Below, in pieces: positions 46,598-53,623 of a stretch of DNA of 64,000 nucleotides (positions are counted from its first letter, which is position 1; the number at the start of each line of letters is the position of its first letter). This DNA comes from Bacteroidota bacterium (GTDB taxonomy: Bacteria; Bacteroidota; Bacteroidia; Chitinophagales; Chitinophagaceae). The position numbers and the translations under genes are program-made. The notes beneath the pieces are model-generated. The model did no database searches. It saw only the letters and a list, made by a program, of their open reading frames with translations, and was not told the DNA's origin. The stretch is from assembly GCA_016868815.1 (NCBI GenBank), contig VGFQ01000011.1, forward strand, positions 18,440 to 82,439, given 5' to 3'.

Positions 46598-47602
46598 TTA
46601 TTCGATTGGAATGCGTAATAATAATTTCCCAATATTGCCACCAGTAAATAATAGATTCAAAGCAAATGGAAACTGATCAATACTCGGAATAATATGTTCT
46701 TTATAAATAATTTTTCCCTCCCTTAACCAGCCGGATAAATCATTCAGAGCTTCCGCCGCTTTGTCAAAGTAATCCAGCACTATGATACCTGTTAAAGTAC
46801 CCCGTGCAGTAATAATCTTCATATAGTTTGAAGGTCCCTGAATGGTCTTATTATTATACTGACTAATTGCACCACAGATAATGATACGACATCCTCGTCC
46901 AAGGTTGGTTAGTGCTGCATCTAAAATATTCCCTCCCACATTGTCAAAAAAAATATTTATCCCATCGGGTAAATGTTCCTTCAAAGCAGCAGGTAAATCA
47001 GATGTTGATTTATAATTAATCACTACATCCCATTTCAACTCATTTTTTAGAAAAGCACATTTATCATCTCCCCCGGCAATTCCTGCCACCCGACATCCTT
47101 TGATACGAGCAATTTGGCCTACCAAGGACCCCACCATTCCAGCAGCACCGCTGACCAAAACTGTTTCACCCGGTTTTGGATTTCCTTTATCTAGCAAACC
47201 AAAATAAGCTGTTAAGCCTGGCATACCCAAAACACCTAAGTACCAACTAAGTGGTGCGGAATTAATATCTACTTCCGTGAGGTACTCACCATTAATCATT
47301 GCATAAGTCTGTACCCCCAACAGCCCCGTCACCATCTGCCCAACTTTCCAATTCGGATGGCGAGAATCGATGATTTCGCCGGCCGCAAATGCGCGCATTA
47401 CAGCACCCAGTTCAACACCAGGTACATACGTAGTGCCCTCATTCATCCAGCCCCGCATGGCTGGATCAACTGATATATAATGAACCCTTACTAACACTTC
47501 TCCTTCCCCCGGCTCTCTAAGAGAAACTTCTTCTCTCCGGAAATTAGCTTCAGTGGCCAGACCTATGGGGCGGGAATCCAGTACATAACGTGTATTCCAC
47601 AT
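46598..47602 (-). CDS. NADP-dependent medium-chain oxidoreductase (CurA/prostaglandin-reductase type)
   Basis: The 334-residue zinc-independent MDR-family enzyme reduces carbon-carbon double bonds of enones or alkenals with NADPH. Features are YISVDPAMRGWMNEG (the PTGR/CurA signature) near residue 43 and MPGLTAYFGLLD near 127. The nucleotide site VLVSGAAGMVGSLVGQIA near 145 and FFDNVGGNILDAAL are also present. It is divergent from a hydrolase gene across 43 bp that hold a palindromic operator. It belongs to the AT-rich part but still encodes a full-length enzyme. Confidence 0.92.
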   Translation of the reverse strand: MWNTRYVLDSRPIGLATEANFRREEVSLREPGEGEVLVRVHYISVDPAMRGWMNEGTTYVPGVELGAVMRAFAAGEIIDSRHPNWKVGQMVTGLLGVQTYAMINGEYLTEVDINSAPLSWYLGVLGMPGLTAYFGLLDKGNPKPGETVLVSGAAGMVGSLVGQIARIKGCRVAGIAGGDDKCAFLKNELKWDVVINYKSTSDLPAALKEHLPDGINIFFDNVGGNILDAALTNLGRGCRIIICGAISQYNNKTIQGPSNYMKIITARGTLTGIIVLDYFDKAAEALNDLSGWLREGKIIYKEHIIPSIDQFPFALNLLFTGGNIGKLLLRIPIE

Positions 47603-47611
47603 ACAAATACT

Positions 47612-47634
47612 ATTAGTTAATAAAATTAACTAAT
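47612..47634. promoter_or_regulatory. Palindromic operator in the reductase-hydrolase divergent promoter
   Basis: ATTAGTTAAT (47612-47621), AAA, then ATTAACTAAT (47625-47634) is a perfect 10-bp inverted repeat in a 43-bp divergent intergenic region. Its size and place suit a TetR-, MarR- or HxlR-type dimer. A related site lies before the flavoprotein gene at 49948-49970. Confidence 0.7.
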
Positions 47635-47645
47635 TTCATGATTAT

Positions 47646-48482
47646 ATGATCCCAATTCAGAAATATCTTATAAACTTTAATGGTGGGCAGTTATTTTTTA
47701 GAAGTTGTGGCACGGGACCCGTACTAATGCTCTTGCATCCCTCCCCCCAACATTCAGGAAGGATGGAAGGATTGATTTCATTACTTGCAGAATATTTTCA
47801 GGTAGTGGCGCCCGATACACCCGGATATGGGTATTCTGATCCTTTGTACCCAGCTGCTGAACAAATAAGTGATTATTGCCCTTTTATCGAAGCGATCCGT
47901 GAGCATCTGAAAAGTACTTCTTTTCATTTGTATGGAACTGCTACAGGTTCACAATTAGCAATTGCCTATGCACTTGCTAATCCAAAAAGGGTACAGCAAT
48001 TATTTCTGGATAATGCTGTGCATTTTGACGAAGATATGAGAAAGCAAATTTTAGAGCGGTATTTCATATCACTCCATCCGGAAAAAGATGGTTCACATCT
48101 AGTCCGACTTCGCGAGATGGTAGAAAAAAGTTGTTTGTTCTTTCCCTGGTTCAGTACCGATGAAAAACATCGAATTTCTGAGAAACTTCCCCCAGATGAA
48201 ATCATAGAAAAAATGATGCAGGATTACATTTTGGCAGGACCTGATTATGCCAGGGCTTATCGTGCTGCTTTTCAACATGAAAAAGCTGTGCATGTTCAAC
48301 AACTTACCGTACCTACAATTGTGTTCAGATGGCTGGGAAGTCCTCTACTACCTTATATTGATCAGCTAGTTCGTCATCCATTGCCTGAGCAAGTTCGAGT
48401 CGTTACAACACCTGTAGAAACAAAAGCAAGATGGCAAGTAATGCGACAGACAATTGTCTCCACCATTAATTCTCTTCAATAG
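47646..48482 (+). CDS. Alpha/beta hydrolase-fold protein lacking the serine nucleophile
   Basis: The 278-residue protein has the alpha/beta hydrolase layout: LMLLHPSPQHSGRMEGLIS (oxyanion region), VVAPDTPGYGYSDP, the elbow LYGTATGSQLAIAYALANP, then LFLDNAVHF and a helical cap. At the elbow the usual GxSxG is GTATG, so alanine stands where the nucleophile should be. Some families in this superfamily have HTG at this place. It may therefore be a non-hydrolytic lyase, dioxygenase-like or binding protein; substrate unknown. It is divergent from the enone reductase and convergent with the flavoprotein, whose promoter carries a related operator. Confidence 0.75.
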   Translation: MIPIQKYLINFNGGQLFFRSCGTGPVLMLLHPSPQHSGRMEGLISLLAEYFQVVAPDTPGYGYSDPLYPAAEQISDYCPFIEAIREHLKSTSFHLYGTATGSQLAIAYALANPKRVQQLFLDNAVHFDEDMRKQILERYFISLHPEKDGSHLVRLREMVEKSCLFFPWFSTDEKHRISEKLPPDEIIEKMMQDYILAGPDYARAYRAAFQHEKAVHVQQLTVPTIVFRWLGSPLLPYIDQLVRHPLPEQVRVVTTPVETKARWQVMRQTIVSTINSLQ

Positions 48483-48489
48483 GTTCTGC

Positions 48490-49920
48490 TTACAGATGAT
48501 CACCTAGCCATTTACCAAAACTGATTGCCGGGGTTAGCAACATTCCACCACAAAATGCCTGACCACTGGTTGCTGCAGCCCCCAGAATTTCTCCTGCAGC
48601 ATATAAATTATTAAAAGTTTGCCCTCCCTCTCTCATAACTTGCAATTGATTATTTACTTGTATTCCGCCAAAGCTTATTAAGGCATAGGCATATACTAAA
48701 ACAGCAAAAAAAGGCGGAGTATCTAGTGGGTGTTTAAGGTATGTCCTTCCCCACGAAGAATCGAATCCTGCAATGCAAGATTCATTGAATTTATCTACTG
48801 TCTTCTCCAAAGCATCTGGTGGTAAGCCTGTCTTGAATGCCAGTTCCCTCAGAGATGGGGCCTGCCAAACTGCTTGCTCCCTATAACTTTCTTGCACCAT
48901 TTGATCGGTTGTCCATTGAGGTACTAAAGAATCTCCGTCATACAATGCGCGTTGGTCAAATAAAACCCAGCATTTTTTCCCGGGCTGCGATAATATAGCA
49001 TGCTCTCGCTGATCGACTGACCAGTCATATTCATTCATAAAACGCTCTCCACGGATATTGACGTAAATTTCACGCTGTTTTCTATCTATGCTATTACTCA
49101 TTCTTGCCCATGCTTCCCAAAAATTAATCCTGCCACTTCCCGGCTGAAGCTCAATTCCGCCAAGTGTATACATTTGCTTTTCCGCGCCCTGAAATACAGC
49201 ACCTATTTGAAGTGCAGCTTTGATTCCATCACCTGTGGAAGCAGGATTAGCTGCAGACATCAATCTCGAGGTTCCAGGAGTACAATTCTCAAAAAAGGTG
49301 GGACAGGAAGCATACCCACCGGTGGTGAGTAAATAATGATGCGCTGTAAGGATGAATTCCCTGTCATCTTGTTCTGCTATAATACCCACAACTAAATTCT
49401 TATCAACAATGATCTGCTTTAATTTACATCTAATGAGTAAACGTATGTTCCCTTTATGAACTTGCTCATTCCATAAGGGTAACAATAAACGTAAAATAGT
49501 TTGTCCAGATTCTTGCATTTTCGGATGGATATCCTCCTTTCCAAAATAGGTTCGTGCTATAGAATATGCTTCATGTCCGTAAATAATAGCAGGAGTTCTA
49601 TCGTGAAAAGAATATCCCAATTCTGTCAACCAGTCAATGGTGGAGGAAGCAAGATCGACTGCCTTACGAGTGATAGTTGGATCCATGGTATTCCGACAAA
49701 TTCGTACGATATCACTATAATGACTGTCAGGTGTATCCTGAATACCAGCATATGATTGTCTTTGGGTTGAAGCGCCGCTTATGTGCCCAGCAGTAAGTGA
49801 TAAAGTACCACCCACCTTGTCCATTTTTTCCAGGACCACAACTTTTTTTCCCCTTTGAGCAGCCCTGATAGCCGAAGTCATTCCAGCTGCACCAGCTCCT
49901 ATAATCAGAATATCGTCCAC
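48490..49920 (-). CDS. FAD-dependent oxidoreductase (fumarate reductase/ketosteroid dehydrogenase flavoprotein family)
   Basis: The 476-residue flavoprotein starts with the dinucleotide site ILIIGAGAAGMTSAIRA and GKKVVVLEKMDKVGGT. It has the family's middle substrate domain and ends with NNLYAAGEILGAAATSGQAFCGGMLLTPA, the FAD-binding C-terminal signature. Such enzymes reduce or desaturate enoates, ketosteroids or urocanate-like substrates. The start codon is GTG at 49918-49920, placed by the conserved N-terminus. With the enone reductase and hydrolase-fold protein it likely forms a small catabolic or detoxification set under one regulator. Confidence 0.88.
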   Translation of the reverse strand: MDDILIIGAGAAGMTSAIRAAQRGKKVVVLEKMDKVGGTLSLTAGHISGASTQRQSYAGIQDTPDSHYSDIVRICRNTMDPTITRKAVDLASSTIDWLTELGYSFHDRTPAIIYGHEAYSIARTYFGKEDIHPKMQESGQTILRLLLPLWNEQVHKGNIRLLIRCKLKQIIVDKNLVVGIIAEQDDREFILTAHHYLLTTGGYASCPTFFENCTPGTSRLMSAANPASTGDGIKAALQIGAVFQGAEKQMYTLGGIELQPGSGRINFWEAWARMSNSIDRKQREIYVNIRGERFMNEYDWSVDQREHAILSQPGKKCWVLFDQRALYDGDSLVPQWTTDQMVQESYREQAVWQAPSLRELAFKTGLPPDALEKTVDKFNESCIAGFDSSWGRTYLKHPLDTPPFFAVLVYAYALISFGGIQVNNQLQVMREGGQTFNNLYAAGEILGAAATSGQAFCGGMLLTPAISFGKWLGDHL

Positions 49921-49947
49921 AAATAATAAATTATTCGAATGAAACTC

Positions 49948-49970
49948 TTTTAATTAAAAAATTAACTATT
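49948..49970. promoter_or_regulatory. Second copy of the palindromic operator, upstream of the flavoprotein
   Basis: The sequence TTTTAATTAA-AAA-ATTAACTATT has the same spacing as the operator at 47612-47634 and shares its ATTAACTA half-site; the other half-site is degenerate. It lies 28 bp upstream of the GTG start on the leftward strand. Shared control is inferred. Confidence 0.5.
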
Positions 49971-50145
49971 TAAATATCTACGGGCATAATAAATGCGGTT
50001 TTTGACTTGCAAGCTTTGATAATGTTTTACTATCACTTGAGAGACTTTCAGCCGAACCAGATAACCCCAATATCCTTATTTATTTTAATGTCTAGTGATA
50101 TAATCGAAACTATTTGACTAAAACCAAAAAAAGATTTGAAACGAA

Positions 50146-50182
50146 ATAAAAAAAGGCAGAACAAATAATTCTATTCTGCCTT
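50146..50182 (-). terminator. Leftward terminator hairpin beside the tRNA-end-like repeats
   Basis: AAGGCAGAA (50153-50161) and TTCTGCCTT (50174-50182) form a perfect 9-bp stem with a 12-nt loop. Read leftwards a T-rich run follows. It directly follows the first CCAC-containing repeat on that strand, as a terminator follows a tRNA gene. Confidence 0.6.
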
Positions 50183-50190
50183 GCGGTGAA

Positions 50191-50262
50191 GTGGAGGCTA
50201 CGACCCATCCAACCAATAGAGTCTAATCTATTTATTTATATCACTTTAACTTATTCAAATAC
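50191..50262 (-). repeat. Imperfect direct repeat, copy 1 (tRNA 3'-end-like)
   Basis: About 72 bp is repeated imperfectly at 50349-50420, 158 bp away. On the leftward strand both copies contain CTATTGGTT, then GTCGTAG and CTCCAC, like the T-arm and acceptor end of a tRNA. No full cloverleaf can be drawn. They may be remnants of a tRNA or att sites from island integration. Confidence 0.5.
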
Positions 50263-50348
50263 AATACCAGTAAGGGTTTCTGGATGGTGATTCGGGATGA
50301 AGGGGGAACCGATTAGGTTCCCTCGTAAATCACTTGATAGGAATAATG

Positions 50349-50420
50349 GTGGAGCCTACGACCTATCGAACCAATAGGATCTAAGCCATTTATTTCTAAC
50401 GTTTTAACTCGTATACGAAT
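50349..50420 (-). repeat. Imperfect direct repeat, copy 2 (tRNA 3'-end-like, ends in CCACCA)
   Basis: This copy reads leftwards CCTATTGGTTCGATAGG, then TCGTAGGCTCCACCA. It has a 5-bp stem, 7-nt loop and a CCACCA end. Between the copies sits a GGGAACC/GGTTCCC hairpin (50304-50322). The rest of 49971-50606 holds no convincing reading frame. Confidence 0.5.
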
Positions 50421-50672
50421 ATATACAATTCCCCTTTTAAGCACCAATACCTAACTACCTACATCAAAGATCGATTGTTTAATCGTATATAATCAATTGC
50501 GAACCGAACCTTGGTTCTTGATTAAAAATAGATCTATATTTTTTATCTATCACCTACCTTCTTTAATAGTCGCCATATCGCATGAAGTGCTCAATGGCTC
50601 TAGGCTAGTGTATTGACCCCCTAAATGACTGGACAGAATTGTAAAAACAATTAAGTCAGTAAATTTAGAAAC

Positions 50673-50990
50673 ATGTCAAAAACCAGAAGGAGTTTCTCGG
50701 CTTCAGAGAAACTAGCTATCATTAATGAAGCAGATCAATTTGGTGTTACCGCCACTCTTCGTAAACACAACCTGTCTCCTACAGTATTTAGACGGTGGAA
50801 GGAGAACTTTAACGAAGGCGGGGTAGCTAGCCTTAAGTCCTATGCTAGGCTGCGTAACCCGGATGTAGACGCCCTGGAAGAGCAGATCCGGGTATTAAAA
50901 AACATAGTGGCCAAGCAATCTATTGAACTGGAGTTCAAGACTGAGCTTTTAAAAAAAAGTCAATCCCTAGTGCAGCGTCGGTCGAGGTAA
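50673..50990 (+). CDS. IS3-family transposase OrfA (helix-turn-helix protein)
   Basis: The 105-residue protein has an HTH_Tnp_1 domain: RRSFSASEKLAIINEADQFG, TLRKHNLSPTVFRRWKENF. A leucine-zipper-like helix (about 65-100, ALEEQIRVLKNIVAKQSIEL) follows. It binds the element's ends and forms part of the fused OrfAB transposase. The gene ends soon after an A8 run at 50951-50958. Slippage there moves ribosomes into the orfB frame. Confidence 0.92.
   Translation: MSKTRRSFSASEKLAIINEADQFGVTATLRKHNLSPTVFRRWKENFNEGGVASLKSYARLRNPDVDALEEQIRVLKNIVAKQSIELEFKTELLKKSQSLVQRRSR
50951..50959 (+). promoter_or_regulatory. Probable programmed -1 ribosomal frameshift site
   Basis: Eight A residues followed by G (A AAA AAA G in the orfA frame) occur where orfA and the upstream extension of orfB overlap. 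Frame -1 remains open from here into orfB, as needed to make the OrfAB fusion of IS3 elements. Confidence 0.7.
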
Positions 50991-51013
50991 TCAAGCAGTT
51001 TGAATCACATCCC

Positions 51014-51925
51014 ATGGTAAGCAAGCAAGATCTTATGAACTGGTCAGGAGTGCCCCGTAGTAGCTTCTACTACAAGCGGGGAGATGGTCTGCGGGGCCTT
51101 AAACCCATTTTAATGACCGTTACCTCAGATGGAGAGCTGATCGATAATACAGCCGTGGTAAAGGACGTAGAATCGATTCTCCAACAGGAGTTCTGCTGCT
51201 ATGGGTACAAGAACGTCTGGGATGAGCTGAAGCAATAGGGATATATCATCAACCATAAGAAAGTCTACCGGCTGATGAAGATCCATAACCTGCTGTTTAA
51301 CCGCAGAATTGGCTCTATTGGTGTTCCCAGACAGTTTGTTCGCTTTAGGAAGATCCGGGCGGAAAAGCCGCTGGAGCACCTTTGCATGGATATCAAATAC
51401 ATCCATATCCACGGAGCCCAGCGTAATGCGCTGCTGTTGACTGTTATTGATGCGTATAGCCGCAAGGTCTTGACTCACATGCTTCGGTTTAACATCAAAA
51501 AAAGAGATGTGATAGTGCTGCTATCCCTGCTGCTGATGGAATATAGGATTGAAAACATAACGCTTAGAAACGATAACGGCTCACAGTTCATTGCCGGAGT
51601 GGTAAGGCAGTTTTTAAAAGAGAAGGGCGTGAATCAGGAATTTACCCATGTGGCTACTCCCGAGGAAAACGCTTACATCGAAGCCTTGCACAGCAATGTT
51701 CAGCGTGAAGTGGTAGAGCGTTATGATTTTGAATCCATCTACCATGCACAGATGATCTTCAGCCGCTATTACGAGTGGTACAACAATCATCGTAAGCATG
51801 GAGCACTGGGGAAAAAATCCCCGGAGCAGTTCTTACTCCAGTACGCACAAACAAATCAACCTTGTAAAACAGAAAAAATACCCGAAATTGTCTCAAATCC
51901 TAACCCCGTTTTGTCCAAGAATTAA
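51014..51925 (+). pseudogene. IS3-family transposase OrfB (rve integrase core) with an in-frame TAG stop
   Basis: One frame runs from 51014 to 51925 with a single interruption, TAG at 51236-51238. There the family reads LKQ-x-GYIINHKKVYRLM, so one Glu or Gln codon has become a stop. After it lies the rve domain with the DDE catalytic triad: CMDIKYIHIHG, DNGSQFIAG and the EEN/EALHSNVQREVVE region. The protein would be about 300 residues. A nonsense mutation is the simplest reading; a sequencing error is possible. Confidence 0.85.
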
Positions 51926-51939
51926 GGGGTCGATACACT

Positions 51940-52482
51940 TTCATGCTCAATAATCCTATAAACATGTTTTACATTGATGTATTTGGAAGTGTTAATTATT
52001 CTGTTCGAGGAAATGGTTTGTTCAACTCTTCCTCCACCAGTTGTAGGATATATAAACAACACCGAATTATCACGGACAGGCCGATTGATGCAAATGAATT
52101 TTAGGTTCATCACATTACTCCTATGCAATATGGCACTTAGATTCCCAGATAAAGAAAAGGAGTCGAATTGTTGCTCACCTTTGCATAAAGCTGATACGTT
52201 CCATTCGAATTTAGAACTGGTATTGGGGTAAAATACCACCAATTTTATACTCTCTGCCGACTGATTGTATACCCTGTAATTGAAATTAAAGGATTGAATA
52301 TCAGGTTTACAAGAAGGAGACAGATGATCTAATTCAACATTCCTGATGATCATTTTACCACTATCGGTGATATTGAGTATGACCTGATATTGACCTTTGT
52401 TGATATCTGCCCTCCAGTACCCCTCAATTGGCGTTGAAAAAACAGATAAAGGAAACTAAATTAAGAAAAGTAGTGATTTCAT
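51940..52482 (-). pseudogene. Broken gene for an exported protein, last gene of the protease operon
   Basis: Read leftwards, an ATG at 52480-52482 overlaps the stop of the upstream zinc-protease gene (ATGA). It begins a signal-peptide-like MKSLLFLI, then TAG at 52456-52458, then continues in frame FPLSVFSTPIEGYWRADINK. The TAG probably replaced a Trp codon inside the signal peptide. The mature part is beta-rich (QYQVILNITDSGKMIIRNV, FNFNYRVYNQS), like a small lipocalin or Ig-type domain. Its 3' end is cut by the IS3 element at 51939, where the frame runs into the IS end. So it is damaged twice; its original function is unknown. Confidence 0.7.
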
Positions 52483-53051
52483 TGTTGAATGCGCAGTTTA
52501 GCCTGTTCGATAAGATATTTTTTACATGAAGGTGTATAAGCAGTAGCCATTTGTACAGCTTCAATTTCCATCGGATGTTTAGCATATGTTTTTTCTTCGA
52601 GCAGCTTGGAGTATCTCTTTTCAAAATTCTTTTTATAAAAAGATTTTTGTTTTTGATGGACTACTTCATGAAGTATTGTATCTATCAATTCATCTATACC
52701 AGCATGATTATTTACATATACCTTGATCTTATTTTGAAAAGAAGAATAAGTACCATGTAATTTTTTATGTGGATAGTAGGAGATTTCAATGTTTACACTT
52801 TTTCTTTTTTGATCCGCCCCTTCATATGGAAGATTGAGCATACCCCATCTTACTACTTCATAAATAAATGCTTTCTTATTTACAGCCAATTCATATTTCG
52901 GATGAGGCTTAAATAAATTAAAACTAGATTTATCACTCTTTGAACTTTCACTTTTCCAAAGCCAGATAAATAATAGAATTCCAAAGTAAAAAAAGAAGAA
53001 TCTTTCCATCGTGCTCATACTATCAATCCAATTGATAATTTGTTCCAACAT
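52479..53051 (-). CDS. Membrane-anchored HExxH zinc metalloprotease-like protein
   Basis: The 190-residue protein has an N-terminal span (about 16-32, MERFFFFYFGILLFIWLW) and a soluble domain with the zincin motif ILHEVVHQKQ. In that motif His128, Glu129 and His132 would bind zinc and activate water. A later HPMEIEA segment (Glu162/Glu164) may give the third ligand. I do not recognise the exact family; the size and motif are SprT- or minigluzincin-like. It lies 14 bp after the caspase-like gene and overlaps the next, broken gene, so it belongs to the same operon. Its substrate might be the exported fourth protein. Confidence 0.72.
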   Translation of the reverse strand: MLEQIINWIDSMSTMERFFFFYFGILLFIWLWKSESSKSDKSSFNLFKPHPKYELAVNKKAFIYEVVRWGMLNLPYEGADQKRKSVNIEISYYPHKKLHGTYSSFQNKIKVYVNNHAGIDELIDTILHEVVHQKQKSFYKKNFEKRYSKLLEEKTYAKHPMEIEAVQMATAYTPSCKKYLIEQAKLRIQQ

Positions 53052-53065
53052 ATATTAAAATATTA

Positions 53066-53623
53066 TCAATTCAGGTTAACCAAGTGAAAGCGTTCGAAAT
53101 TAAATGCTGCCACTGGGTTTTTTTGTGAAAGCTTTGCATATTCACTTTTCATTAAACAATCTTTGATCTCTTCAATAGGGAGGTGAATGCAGGATGATAA
53201 CTCACGAACAAAACATGTATTCGACTCCTCGACCATCAGCGCAGACACCTGTTTCAATTCCATATAATAGGCTTCTGGTACTTCTGAAATAAACATGTTA
53301 GTACAGAAACATGGTATTTTATATTTATTTGCAAATTCATAGGCATAGCACCAGATAAAAATATTTTTACTTTTTGATCGAAGAATTTCTGTTTCCCTCT
53401 GATCCAAAACAAAAGTCCTTCCTGAATGAAATTGTCCAACAGAAAACAATCCACTAGGTGAGCCATGACCCATCGCTATGATACTATCATGTGTTTTGAT
53501 TTCTTCCGGGATATCAGTGTCAAAATCGCTTGATCTGATTACAGTGCTGTTATCAAATTCATCATGAATAGGCAAAAGAAAATCAGTTGACTGGTCTAAG
53601 GGATGGAGAATAAGTGTTTTCAT
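53066..53623 (-). CDS. Small caspase-like (clan CD) peptidase candidate
   Basis: The 185-residue protein shows the two-part signature of caspase/CHAT-type cysteine peptidases. A hydrophobic strand ends in His (SIIAMGHGSPSG, His53), and a second strand ends in Cys (KNIFIWCYAYEFANKY, Cys92). Around these are IPCFCTNMFIS and VPEAYYM. No signal peptide or extra domain is present. The start codon directly abuts the AAA+ stop codon (TAGATG), so the two are translationally coupled. It may be an effector controlled by the ATPase. The family call comes from motif spacing alone; a non-peptidase alpha/beta protein is possible. Confidence 0.6.
   Translation of the reverse strand: MKTLILHPLDQSTDFLLPIHDEFDNSTVIRSSDFDTDIPEEIKTHDSIIAMGHGSPSGLFSVGQFHSGRTFVLDQRETEILRSKSKNIFIWCYAYEFANKYKIPCFCTNMFISEVPEAYYMELKQVSALMVEESNTCFVRELSSCIHLPIEEIKDCLMKSEYAKLSQKNPVAAFNFERFHLVNLN

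Larger units (their letters stand above)
50607..51939 (+). mobile_element. IS3-family insertion sequence, about 1.33 kb
   Basis: The element is bounded by imperfect inverted repeats. The left end begins AGTGTATTGACCCCCTAA at 50607. The right end, read in complement from 51939, begins AGTGTATCGACCCCTTAA. It encodes an orfA and an orfB in the -1 frame relative to it, with a run of eight A residues at the overlap, the classical IS3 arrangement. orfB carries an in-frame TAG at 51236, so this copy is probably unable to transpose by itself. I see no target-site duplication. Its right end cuts into the last gene of the protease operon. Confidence 0.88.

Noticed and set aside
50146..50420. CRISPR array
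   Set aside because: Only two long, imperfect repeats 158 bp apart; no short regular repeat-spacer pattern and no cas genes in the window.
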